A model generated the notes under the pieces. It was given only the letters and a program-made list of their open reading frames with translations. It ran no database searches and was not told the origin of the DNA. The position numbers were made by a program, and so were the translations under genes. Positions 1-7,098 of a DNA stretch of 15,481 bases are shown in pieces. The stretch covers positions 1 through 15,481 of the forward strand of contig JAFGIZ010000285.1 of assembly GCA_016929365.1 (NCBI GenBank). Direction: 5' to 3'. Source of the DNA: Lentisphaerota bacterium. GTDB taxonomy: Bacteria > Verrucomicrobiota > Kiritimatiellia > UBA8416 > JAFGIZ01. The number at the start of each line of letters is the position of its first letter. The stretch's first letter is position 1.

Positions 1-86
1 CCCCTCCTGCCGGGTATCGAACCATGCCGTATCGCACAGCGCGTGTCGAGCGCCAAGTTGCGCGCGCGGGCCGTCGGACATGCGGC

Positions 87-115
87 TTGAACCATCTTCC
101 GCCCGGGAGTAGAAT
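87..115 (+). promoter_or_regulatory. Candidate sigma70-type promoter upstream of the prepilin gene
   Basis: TTGAAC at 87-92 (4 of 6 matches to the -35 consensus) and TAGAAT at 110-115 (5 of 6 matches to the -10 consensus) are separated by 17 bases. Transcription would begin near 122. The -10 box overlaps the ATG codons at 114 and 117, so if this promoter is the main one the first usable start would be ATG 126 and the message would be nearly leaderless. This conflicts with the good GGGAG ribosome-binding site at 105-109. The remaining bases of 1-113 show no gene that I can support. Confidence 0.3.
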
Positions 116-116
116 G

Positions 117-617
117 ATGGGCGGAATGAAGAAAGCCGGCCTATCCGTGGGCGGCGGGTTTACGCTGCTGGAGATCATGCTCGTGGTGTCGCTGATCGGG
201 CTGCTTGCCGTGCTGGCCGTGCCGCTCGTCGCGCGGGCGGCCATGCAGGCCCGGGACGCGATGTTCATCAACGACCTGCGCACCTTGTCGGGCGCCTTTT
301 CGCAGTACGCCCTGCAGAACGGGGATTATCCGGAGGACGCGCCGCCGGGCGTGTTGCCGGAAGACGTGGCGCCGTACCTGCGCGGGACCGACTGGGCGGA
401 CGCGGCGCCCGTCGGGGGCACCTGGGACTGGACCCGCGCGCCGCAACGCGGCCAGACGGTGCACGGGGGGTACGCCACGCTCAACCTGCTGGCCCCGCGG
501 CGCACGCGCACCCAGATGCAAGCCATAGACCGGGATATCGACGACGGGAACCTGGCGACGGGCCGCTTCCGGGGCGGCCCGTCGCGGTATACGTATATCG
601 TGGAGACGCACTGGTGA
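117..617 (+). CDS. Type IV / type II secretion-like prepilin
   Basis: This is a prepilin-like protein of about 166 residues. A short basic leader ends in three glycines, followed by the mature N-terminus FTLLE with the conserved Glu at position +5 and a hydrophobic helix running to about residue 35. Prepilin peptidase should cut between Gly14 and Phe15, counted from ATG 117. The rest is a soluble head with a 'YPED' loop like that in GspG/PulG-type pseudopilins, but I cannot place it in one family. Start choice: GGGAG at 105-109 lies 7 bases before ATG 117 and 4 before ATG 114, while ATG 126 gives the most typical short MKK leader. An upstream in-frame ATG at 24 would add 30 residues ahead of the leader and is unlikely. 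No other pilus or secretion genes are nearby, so it may be one of many scattered prepilin-like proteins. The next gene follows within 11 bases or overlaps it. Confidence 0.85.
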   Translation: MGGMKKAGLSVGGGFTLLEIMLVVSLIGLLAVLAVPLVARAAMQARDAMFINDLRTLSGAFSQYALQNGDYPEDAPPGVLPEDVAPYLRGTDWADAAPVGGTWDWTRAPQRGQTVHGGYATLNLLAPRRTRTQMQAIDRDIDDGNLATGRFRGGPSRYTYIVETHW

Positions 618-628
618 AGGACAAGGCT

Positions 629-1126
629 ATGAAAAAGAAAACGGGCCGGCCGTACATACGGCGCGAGTTAATCAGCAACCCGTCCGTGCAGTACCGCATT
701 ATCTTTCTGTTCGGCTTTCTGGCTCTCCTGTACGCGGCGCTCAATTATTACATCAGCACCTACGCCGTGACGGCGTTCGGGCGGGACGTCCTGGACCTGT
801 CCCTGACGCACGCGGAGCGGGCGGACGTGAACATCCTGCTCGATCAGCGGCTGCGCACGCTGGACGCCCAGCTCGCGGTCTTCACCTTTCTCAGCGTGAG
901 CATGCTGCTGCTCGGCGGCGTCTACCTCTCGCACCGGATCGGCGGGCCCCTGCACCAGCTCGACAGGTATCTCGAGGACGTGACCGAGGGCCGGGTCCCG
1001 CCGCGGCGCATCCGGTTTCGCAAGCCCGATTACTTCCACGAGGTGGCGCGGCGCTTCAACGCGTTCCAGGTCAAGTACGGGATTCTGAAGGAAGAGGCTG
1101 CCGCGGATGGCGACCCGGCGGAGTGA
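629..1126 (+). CDS. Two-helix membrane protein with a HAMP domain and no output domain
   Basis: The protein has about 165 residues with two predicted membrane helices (roughly 24-42 and 83-100) and a short extracytoplasmic stretch between them. A HAMP-like segment follows (about 98-150), with the R-I-x-x-P-L turn at the second helix exit and a 'DYFHEVARRFNAF' stretch in place of the usual DE-x-G-x-L half. HAMP domains normally relay signals to kinase, cyclase or chemotaxis domains, but here the chain ends soon after the second HAMP helix. It could act as a partner that dimerises with another sensor. ATG 629 is preferred because AAGG lies 8 bases upstream. A GTG at 614 overlapping the prepilin stop (GTGA) is the alternative and would add five residues. 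The coupling to the prepilin gene suggests co-transcription and perhaps a shared envelope role, which is inference. Confidence 0.75.
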   Translation: MKKKTGRPYIRRELISNPSVQYRIIFLFGFLALLYAALNYYISTYAVTAFGRDVLDLSLTHAERADVNILLDQRLRTLDAQLAVFTFLSVSMLLLGGVYLSHRIGGPLHQLDRYLEDVTEGRVPPRRIRFRKPDYFHEVARRFNAFQVKYGILKEEAAADGDPAE

Positions 1127-2408
1127 ACGGGCGGGAGTGGCCGCGGCCCTGAAGCGTTCCCTGCCCCGGAACGTCCTGGTCCTGGGCCTGGTCTCGCTGC
1201 TGACGGACACGTCCAGCGAAATGATGATGTGGACGGTCCCGTTCTTCATCGCCCTGCTGGGCGGCGGGCCGGTGTGGGTCGGGGTGGTCGAAGGGTTGCG
1301 CGAGAGCCTGGCGAGCCTGCTCAAACTGGTGAGCGGCCGGGTGTCGGACCGGCTGGGCCGGCGCAAGGGACTCGTGGTGCTGGGCTACGGCATCTCGACG
1401 GCGATCAAACCGCTGCTGGCGTTATGCGCCGCGCCCTGGCACGTACTCGGGCTGCTGGGCCTGGAGCGGATCGGCAAGGGCGTGCGCACGGCGCCCCGCG
1501 ACGCGCTGATCGCGGGCGTCGTGGGGGAGGCCGACCGCGGCAAGGCGTTTTCGTTCCACCGCATGATGGACCACGGCGGCGCGGTACTCGGGCTGCTGGC
1601 GGGGACGGGACTGGTGGCGGTGCTCTTTCCGTATTTCCGCGATCTCGGCGATAAAGAGCCGGTGGATGTGTTCCGCTTGATCTACGTGCTGGCCGCCGTG
1701 CCCGCGGCGCTCGCGGTGCTGGCCGGTGCGGTCTTCATCCGGGAGCAGGCGGCGCCGGTCACGCCGGCGCGGGTCCGGTTCCGGGCCGGTTATGACCGGA
1801 GTTTCTGGGGGTTCCTGGGGATCCTGCTCGTGTTCGCGCTGGGCAATTCGAGCGACATGTTCCTGATCCTGCGGGCCGGCCAGGTGCTGGGGTATCCGGT
1901 GGTCTTGAACGAATCCGAGCGGGCGGCCATGGCCTCGGCCTGGCGGTTCCCGTGGCAACTGCCGCTCATGTTCCTGGCGTTGTCGCTGGCCAAGGCCGTG
2001 TTTTCGCTGCCCGGCGGCTTTCTGGCGGACCGCTTCGGGCGGGCCCGGACGCTGGCGCTGGGCTGGGCCGTGTATGCAGCCGTGTACCTGGCGTTCGGGT
2101 TGGCCGGCGCGGCCTGGCAGATCTGGGTGCTGTTCGTCCTGTACGGCGCGTTTTACGGACTGACCGAGGGGGTGGAAAAGGCCGTGGTCGCCGATTTCGT
2201 ACGGCCCGAGGTGCGGGGCTCGGCGTACGGGCTTTATGCGTTTGCCGACGGCATCGCGAAATTCCCGGCCAGCCTGCTGCTGGGCCTGTTGTACGGCCGG
2301 TTCGGGGCGGCCGTCGCGTTCGGGTTCGGCGGGGCCTGCGCGGCGGCGGCCTGCGCGGCGCTGGTCGTGCTGCTGGTGCTGCGCCGTCGCGCGGGGAGGC
2401 GGCATTGA
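1107..2408 (+). CDS. Major facilitator superfamily transporter
   Basis: This is a 433-residue polytopic inner-membrane protein consistent with about 12 helices. After the third helix region it carries the MFS loop 2-3 signature as 'GRVSDRLGRRKG' and a second copy-like loop 'GGFLADRFGRART' in the C-terminal half, as expected from the internal duplication of MFS proteins. The stretches 'LLTDTSSEM' and 'RIGKGVRTAPRDALIA' are typical of an uncharacterised MFS subgroup for which no substrate can be named from sequence. The ATG overlaps the end of the HAMP gene by 20 bases, with GAGG at 1094-1097 as a likely ribosome-binding site; GTG 1137 is a possible later start. A drug, sugar or metabolite exporter is possible. 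Its place just before the ketosynthase makes product export thinkable, but a candidate promoter lies between them. Confidence 0.9.
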   Translation: MATRRSERAGVAAALKRSLPRNVLVLGLVSLLTDTSSEMMMWTVPFFIALLGGGPVWVGVVEGLRESLASLLKLVSGRVSDRLGRRKGLVVLGYGISTAIKPLLALCAAPWHVLGLLGLERIGKGVRTAPRDALIAGVVGEADRGKAFSFHRMMDHGGAVLGLLAGTGLVAVLFPYFRDLGDKEPVDVFRLIYVLAAVPAALAVLAGAVFIREQAAPVTPARVRFRAGYDRSFWGFLGILLVFALGNSSDMFLILRAGQVLGYPVVLNESERAAMASAWRFPWQLPLMFLALSLAKAVFSLPGGFLADRFGRARTLALGWAVYAAVYLAFGLAGAAWQIWVLFVLYGAFYGLTEGVEKAVVADFVRPEVRGSAYGLYAFADGIAKFPASLLLGLLYGRFGAAVAFGFGGACAAAACAALVVLLVLRRRAGRRH

Positions 2409-2434
2409 CAGGCCGGGCCGCCGGCCGCTAGTCT
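2405..2434 (+). promoter_or_regulatory. Candidate promoter with a palindrome-filled spacer upstream of the ketosynthase
   Basis: A perfect -35 consensus TTGACA lies at 2405-2410, overlapping the stop codon of the MFS gene. TAGTCT at 2429-2434, 18 bases downstream, keeps the three most important -10 positions (T, A and the last T) but only 3 of 6 overall. The spacer holds an inverted repeat: GGCCGG at 2411-2416, a four-base centre, then CCGGCC at 2421-2426. Such a layout is known from operators placed between -35 and -10 (as in MerR-type promoters, which usually have 19-20 base spacers). In this GC-rich DNA the palindrome could also be chance. Transcription would start near 2441, giving a leader of about 50 bases. 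Confidence 0.35.
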
Positions 2435-2435
2435 G

Positions 2436-2472
2436 CCTGCCGCGCGAGGAAAGCGAGCAGGGCGCGCGCAGG
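2436..2472 (+). other. Candidate leader hairpin before the ketosynthase gene
   Basis: CCTGC (2436-2440) and GCGCG (2442-2446), with one bulged C between them, pair with CGCGC (2463-2467) and GCAGG (2468-2472). This makes a 10-bp stem with a 16-base purine-rich loop. It ends 8 bases before the GGGAGAAGG ribosome-binding site at 2480-2488. No T-run follows, so it does not look like an intrinsic terminator. It could shape the leader of the message, or be a by-product of high GC content. Confidence 0.2.
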
Positions 2473-2490
2473 CGTGTCCGGGAGAAGGCC

Positions 2491-3897
2491 GTGCAGTGCA
2501 GTAACGATGACATTGCCGTGATTGGGATGGCCGGTGTGTTTCCGGGCGCGGCAGACGTGGCGGCGTTCTGGGAAAACATCGTCGGCGGCGTCTGCGCGAT
2601 CGGGGACCATCCCGACCCCGAGCGGGAGCGGGTTTTCGACGCGGACGCGGACATGTTCGAGCGCCTGTACTCGGTGCGCGGGGGATTCCTGGGCGACCTG
2701 GCGGCCTTCGATCCGACGGCCTTCGGCGTGATGCCCAACTCGGTGGACGGCGGCAATCCCGATCACTTCCTGATGCTGCGCGTGGCCCGGGAGGCCCTCG
2801 AGGACGCCGGGCTCGCCGAGCGCGACTTTCCGCGCGAGCGCACGGACGTCGTGATCGCGCACGGCGAGTATCTCAACCGGGGCAACGCGAACTGGGCGCA
2901 GCACGGGATCGTGCTCGACCAGACGGTCGATCTGATCCGGCAGCTCAACCCGGCCTGTCCGCCGGAGGAGCTGGACCGGATCTGGCATGCCCTGCGCGAC
3001 GCGCTGCCCCGGCTGGACGCGCAGACGGTGCCGTCCATTATTCCCAACGTCATTGCGGGCCGGATCGCCAACCGGTTCGACCTGGGCGGGACGTCGTATA
3101 TTGTCGACGCGGCCTGCGCCTCGTCGCTGATCGCGGCGGACCAGGCCGCGACCAACCTGCTCCTCAACCGCTGCGACCTGGCCCTGGTGGGCGGGGTGCA
3201 GACCTGTATCCTGCTGCCGGCGATGATGGTGTTCTGCGAACTGGGCGCCATGTCGCGCAGCGACACGCTGCGCCCGTTCGACCGCAAGGCCGACGGGACA
3301 CTGCTGGGCGAGGCCGTCGGCATGATCGTACTCAAGCGCCGGCGCGATGCCGAGCGGGACGGGGACCGGATCTACGCGTTGATCAAGGGGTTCGGCGCGG
3401 CCAGCGACGGCCGTTCGAAAGGGCTGCTGGCGCCGCGCCGGGAGGGCGAAGCCCTCGCCATCCGGCGCGCCTACGAGGCGGCGCGGGTCGATCCCGAAAC
3501 CGTGGGGCTGATCGAGGCGCACGGGACGGGCATCGCCCTGGGCGACGCCACGGAGATAGCCGCGCTCAAGTCGGTGTTCGGTCCGCGCCGGGGCCGCTAT
3601 CCGACCTGCGCCGTAGGCTCCGTCAAATCCATGATCGGGCACAGCGTGCCGGCGGCCGGGATCGCCAGCCTGATCAAAACCGCGCTGGCGTTGCATCACC
3701 GCGTGCTGCCCCCGACGGTCAACTGCGACGAGGTCAACCCGGACCTCGGCCTCGACACGTCGCCGTTCGTGATCAACACGGAAACGCGTCCCTGGGTGCA
3801 CGGCCGCGCGGACGCCCCGCGCCGCGCCGGCATCAACGCGTTCGGCTTCGGCGGCATCAACAGCCATTGCGTGATGGAAGAAGCCGGGCGGGCTTGA
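2491..3897 (+). CDS. Standalone beta-ketoacyl synthase of the PfaA / iterative type I PKS kind
   Basis: This 468-residue ketosynthase would catalyse decarboxylative Claisen condensation of acyl and malonyl units. The thiolase-fold catalytic set is complete: Cys209 in 'DAACASS', His344 in 'EAHGTG', Lys379 in 'GSVKSM' and His384 in 'IGHSVPAAG'. The segments 'DQTVDLIRQLNP' and 'NVIAGRIANRFDLGG' and the end 'INAFGFGGINSHCVMEEA' resemble ketosynthase domains at the N-terminus of large PUFA synthase-like or enediyne-like megasynthases rather than FabF. The chain ends directly after the ketosynthase, where such megasynthases would continue into a linker and acyltransferase. GTG 2491 is chosen because GGAG at 2481-2484 sits 6 bases upstream and the residues start just before the conserved 'IAVIGM' strand; the frame stays open upstream, where it lies in the MFS gene. 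The DH-PPTase gene follows after 8 bases, so the two are surely co-expressed. Confidence 0.92.
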   Translation: MQCSNDDIAVIGMAGVFPGAADVAAFWENIVGGVCAIGDHPDPERERVFDADADMFERLYSVRGGFLGDLAAFDPTAFGVMPNSVDGGNPDHFLMLRVAREALEDAGLAERDFPRERTDVVIAHGEYLNRGNANWAQHGIVLDQTVDLIRQLNPACPPEELDRIWHALRDALPRLDAQTVPSIIPNVIAGRIANRFDLGGTSYIVDAACASSLIAADQAATNLLLNRCDLALVGGVQTCILLPAMMVFCELGAMSRSDTLRPFDRKADGTLLGEAVGMIVLKRRRDAERDGDRIYALIKGFGAASDGRSKGLLAPRREGEALAIRRAYEAARVDPETVGLIEAHGTGIALGDATEIAALKSVFGPRRGRYPTCAVGSVKSMIGHSVPAAGIASLIKTALALHHRVLPPTVNCDEVNPDLGLDTSPFVINTETRPWVHGRADAPRRAGINAFGFGGINSHCVMEEAGRA

Positions 3898-3905
3898 GGC
3901 GCGGT

Positions 3906-5906
3906 ATGGCGGGCACCCCGTTACACATGACGTCCCGGATGCCGAAACCGGAACAGGCGCCGCTCGCCGCGGCGCGGCCGCCGCGCCGCGGACCGGAGCC
4001 GGGACAGGCGGGGCGGCCGGGCGCCGCCGAGCAGGCGCTGGGCGCTTACTTCGAGACGATGGGCGCTTTTCTGGCGGCGCAGCGGCGTTTCGTGGACCGG
4101 TTCGTCGGGGCGGCGCCGGGGCCCGCGCCCTCCGGGCCGCCTGCCGGGCCGCGCGCCGTCCGGCGCCCGGAACCGCCGGGGACGGACGGCGCGGCGTCGC
4201 TCCTGCTGGGCCGGATGGTCGAGCACGAGCCCGGCACGGCCCTGGTGTGCGAGCGCGTGTACGGCATGGAGGCGGATACGTTCCTGCAGGACCACACCCT
4301 GGCGTCGCCCCGCATCGCGTATACGGACCCCGCGTTGCGCGGCCTGCCGGTCATGCCCCTGACCGTGACGCTGGAGATGCTGGCGGAGGCGGCCTGCGCC
4401 CTGTGTCCGGGCAAGGTGGTGACGGAATTGCGGGACGTGGCGGCCGCGCGCTGGATCACCTTCGAACGCGGTGCGCGGCGGCTGCGGGTCAGCGTGCGGC
4501 GGGCGGAGGGGGACGGCGCGGTGTTTCGCGCGGCGGTCCATGACGCGGAGAACGGGGGAGACGGGTCCGGGTTCCGGCCCGCGCTGGCGGAAGCCGTCGT
4601 GGTGCTGGCGGACGCGTATCCGGCCGCGGCCGGAAACGGGCTGCCGCCCCTGGCGGAGAGCGAGGCGTGCGGCTGGCGGGGCGAAGCCGTCTATCCCGAC
4701 CGCCTCTTTCACGGTCCGCGTTTGCGGGCGGTGCACACGGTGCGCCGTTGGGCGGCGGACGGGACGGAGGGCACGCTGCGCGTGCCGCCGCGCGCCGGGC
4801 TGTTCCGCGCCGTGACGGCGCCGGTGTTCGCGACCGATCCCGTGCTGCTCGACGCGGCGGGCGCGTTTGTCGGGTTGTGGAGCGCGCCGGAAACGTACCG
4901 GGGCGTGGTGCCGTTTCCGTTTCGCGTGGCGCGGATCCGCCTGTACGCGCCGCCGCCGCCGGAGGGGGCCGAAGCGGCGGTGCGCCACCGGGTCACGGCG
5001 CGCGGCCGGGAGACCTCCGTGCACGCGATTGATGTCGTCCTGGCCGACGGGACGCCGTACGCGTCGATCGAGGGATGGGAGGACCGGTTTTTTGACATCA
5101 CGCCGGCGGTGCACCGCGTCGCGCACCGCACGCTCGAGACGCGGTTGTGCGACGAGCTCGCCCTGCCGCCGGGGGCGGACGGCATCGCCGCGTGCATCAC
5201 GCCGGCGCTGCCCGACAGCCTGTTCGAAGCGGGGTTCGGCATCTGGGAAACGACACTGGCCTTCTGCCTGCTGAACCGCGCGGAGCGCGAAACGTGGCTG
5301 GATGAGCGGGCTACCGCGAAGCGGCGCCGCGAACGGCTGCTGGGCCGCGCGGCGGCGAAGGACGCGGTGCGGCGTTTTCTGGCGGAACGCTACGGGGTCC
5401 GCCTGGCCGCGGCGGACGTGGAGATCGCGGCGGACGCGCGGGGCAAGCCGTATGCCGATGGGCCGTGGCGGGACTGGATCGACGGCACGCTCGAATTGTC
5501 CATCGCGCACAGCGGCGGCGCGGCGGTCGCGGCGGTCGCGGACGGCGCGGGCGGCGGGATCGGCATCGACCTGGAACAGCGCGACAGGCGGCCGGGCGAC
5601 GGCGTGGCCAACGGCGCTTTTACGGAAACGGAGCGCGAACTCCTGGAACGGTGCGGCGGCGCGGGCGGCGAATGGCTGCTGCGTTTCTGGTGCGCCAAGG
5701 AAGCCCTGGGCAAGGCGCTGGGCACGGGTCTGCGCGGCAACCCGCGCGGGATTATCGTAACGGATGCGGATCCCGCGACGGGCGAGGTCGGGCTGACGCT
5801 GACGCCGAAGTGGGCGGACGTGCCGGGCGGGCAGGTCGGCCGGCGCTGGACGGTGCGCACCTGGGTGGCGGGCAACGGCATCCTGGCCCTGGCGCGCGGG
5901 GCATGA
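3906..5906 (+). CDS. Fused polyketide-type dehydratase and Sfp-type phosphopantetheinyl transferase
   Basis: The protein has about 666 residues. The first 110 or so are Pro/Arg/Ala-rich and flexible, interrupted by a helix 'LGAYFETMGAFLAAQRRF' like the post-acyltransferase linker helix of PfaA-like synthases. A double-hotdog dehydratase follows (about 110-400), with His130 in 'LQDHTL', the 'GLPVMP' turn at 146-151 and Asp316 in 'VLLDAAG' as the likely catalytic pair. The C-terminal third (about 455-666) is an Sfp-type PPTase with 'GIDLE' (Asp555, Glu557) and 'FWCAKEALGKALG' (Trp595, Lys598, Glu599, Lys603). It would load phosphopantetheine on a carrier protein and dehydrate beta-hydroxyacyl intermediates. 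The DH-PPTase order matches the C-terminus of enediyne-type PKSs. No carrier protein, ketoreductase or acyltransferase is fused or adjacent. ATG 3906 has GAGG 6 bases upstream; an in-frame codon at 3867 would overlap the ketosynthase. Confidence 0.88.
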   Translation: MAGTPLHMTSRMPKPEQAPLAAARPPRRGPEPGQAGRPGAAEQALGAYFETMGAFLAAQRRFVDRFVGAAPGPAPSGPPAGPRAVRRPEPPGTDGAASLLLGRMVEHEPGTALVCERVYGMEADTFLQDHTLASPRIAYTDPALRGLPVMPLTVTLEMLAEAACALCPGKVVTELRDVAAARWITFERGARRLRVSVRRAEGDGAVFRAAVHDAENGGDGSGFRPALAEAVVVLADAYPAAAGNGLPPLAESEACGWRGEAVYPDRLFHGPRLRAVHTVRRWAADGTEGTLRVPPRAGLFRAVTAPVFATDPVLLDAAGAFVGLWSAPETYRGVVPFPFRVARIRLYAPPPPEGAEAAVRHRVTARGRETSVHAIDVVLADGTPYASIEGWEDRFFDITPAVHRVAHRTLETRLCDELALPPGADGIAACITPALPDSLFEAGFGIWETTLAFCLLNRAERETWLDERATAKRRRERLLGRAAAKDAVRRFLAERYGVRLAAADVEIAADARGKPYADGPWRDWIDGTLELSIAHSGGAAVAAVADGAGGGIGIDLEQRDRRPGDGVANGAFTETERELLERCGGAGGEWLLRFWCAKEALGKALGTGLRGNPRGIIVTDADPATGEVGLTLTPKWADVPGGQVGRRWTVRTWVAGNGILALARGA

Positions 5907-5927
5907 CCCCGGCTTGAGGCGGAGCGG

Positions 5928-7016
5928 ATGAACGATCCGGACACGATTCGGAAAGCCGTGGAGGGGGCGCTGGCGCGCGCCGCGGGCGCCTTCGACATGC
6001 CGCCTTTCGCGGCGCTGCCCGCGGCGTACCGGGAGGCCCTGCGCGCGTTTGTCCTGCGGCGCGGCAAGCGCTTGCGCCCGGTCCTCTTCGTCCTGGCGTA
6101 CGAGGGGTATGCCGCGGGGCCGATGCCGGACCTGTACCGGGCCGCGGCGGCGCTGGAGATTCTGCACGACTTTATCCTGGTGCACGACGATATTATCGAC
6201 CGCGCGGCCCGGCGCCGGGGCGCGCCGTCGCTGCCGGCGCGGTTCCGCGCGTTGCTCGACGGCCGGCCGGACGCCGAGACGCGGGCGCGGAACCTGGCGC
6301 TGGTGGCGGGCGACGCCCTGTACGTCCTGGGCGTGCGGCTGTTTGCGGGCGTGGACGCGGACCCCGCGCGCCGGCAGCGGGCGCTCGAGCGCCTGACGGA
6401 CGCGGCGCTGCACACCGCCTGCGGGGAGCTGGAGGAACTGTTCTGCGGATTGCGCCCGGCCGGGGACGTTACGGAGGCGTCGTTGGCGCGCGTGGGCGAA
6501 GGGAAAACCGCGCACTACAGTTTCGCGCTGCCCATGACGGCGGGGGCGGTGCTGGGCGGCGCGGACGAGGACGAGATTGGCCGGCTGGACGCCTGCGGGC
6601 GGGCGGCGGGCCGGGCGTTCCAGATACGCGACGATGCGCTGGATGTCGCGGGGAACGGTGACGGAGCGGGCAAGCCGGTCTTGCAGGATCTCCGGGAAGG
6701 CACGCTTACGGTACCCGTCCGGCTGGCCTGGGCGCGCTGCGGGGCGGCCGACCGCGCACACCTGGCGGCGGTGTTGCACGGCGGGGCCGGCGAGGCGGCC
6801 CTGGCGGAGGCGCGGCGCATTATTCTGGCTTCCGGCGCGGTGGACGCGGCGCGGGCGCGCGTGGCGGCGGGCGCGCAAGAGGCGCGGGCGCTGCTGGAGG
6901 GAACACGGATGCGGCAAGAAGCGCGCCGCGCGATCGGCCGGTTCCTTGACCGGCTGCTGGCCTGGCCGCAGGGGGCCGGCGGCGGGAGGGCCCCGACGGT
7001 GCCGGGCCCCGGATAG
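5928..7016 (+). CDS. Trans-polyprenyl (probably geranylgeranyl-type) diphosphate synthase
   Basis: This 362-residue all-helical prenyltransferase condenses isopentenyl diphosphate with allylic diphosphates. Both Mg-binding motifs are present: the first aspartate-rich motif DDIID at 87-91, followed by 'RAARRRG', and the second as DDALD at 235-239. The substrate-binding 'GKRLRP' lies near residue 45. A Phe five residues before the first motif, with no two-residue insertion in the motif, resembles archaeal-type C20 synthases. Chain length cannot be fixed from this, and farnesyl or longer products are possible. The last 15 residues are a Gly/Pro-rich tail. The start is well supported by GAGGCGGAG at 5916-5924. 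Only 21 bases separate it from the DH-PPTase gene, so it is likely in the same operon. It may supply a lipid carrier or prenyl donor to the neighbouring pathways; that is inference. Confidence 0.9.
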   Translation: MNDPDTIRKAVEGALARAAGAFDMPPFAALPAAYREALRAFVLRRGKRLRPVLFVLAYEGYAAGPMPDLYRAAAALEILHDFILVHDDIIDRAARRRGAPSLPARFRALLDGRPDAETRARNLALVAGDALYVLGVRLFAGVDADPARRQRALERLTDAALHTACGELEELFCGLRPAGDVTEASLARVGEGKTAHYSFALPMTAGAVLGGADEDEIGRLDACGRAAGRAFQIRDDALDVAGNGDGAGKPVLQDLREGTLTVPVRLAWARCGAADRAHLAAVLHGGAGEAALAEARRIILASGAVDAARARVAAGAQEARALLEGTRMRQEARRAIGRFLDRLLAWPQGAGGGRAPTVPGPG

Positions 7017-7045
7017 CGGCGGGAGACAAAAGGCGCGGAAATCGC

Positions 7046-7075
7046 TTGCGTGGCGGCGGCAATCTGTTTCAATAT
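7046..7075 (+). promoter_or_regulatory. Candidate promoter for the polysaccharide export genes
   Basis: TTGCGT (7046-7051) and CAATAT (7070-7075) are 18 bases apart in an unusually AT-rich patch (about 7061-7078) within GC-rich DNA. Transcription would begin near 7082, just before the AAAGGAG ribosome-binding site at 7087-7093. The 82-base gap before the lipoprotein gene is one of the few longer gaps in the window, which fits a promoter that uncouples the export genes from the prenyl synthase gene. Matches to consensus are moderate. Confidence 0.35.
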
Positions 7076-7098
7076 TCTGCATGCAGAAAGGAGATGCC

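Noticed and set aside
2411..2426. Inverted repeat GGCCGG-N4-CCGGCC as an intrinsic terminator for the MFS gene
   Set aside because: The stem is short and there is no T-rich tract after it. Its position between -35 and -10-like elements makes an operator role at least as likely.
2236..2490. N-terminal extension of the ketosynthase frame into the MFS gene
   Set aside because: The extra 85 residues are in an alternative frame of the MFS gene and low in complexity. GTG 2491 has a strong ribosome-binding site and starts just before the conserved ketosynthase fold.
6989..7010. GGGCCC repeats at the end of the prenyl synthase gene as a terminator stem
   Set aside because: They lie inside the coding sequence, the stem is only 6 bp and no T-run follows.
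7081..7098. ATG 7081 as the start of the Wza-like gene
   Set aside because: It has no ribosome-binding site upstream. GTG 7099 has AAAGGAG at a good distance and gives a typical lipoprotein signal peptide.
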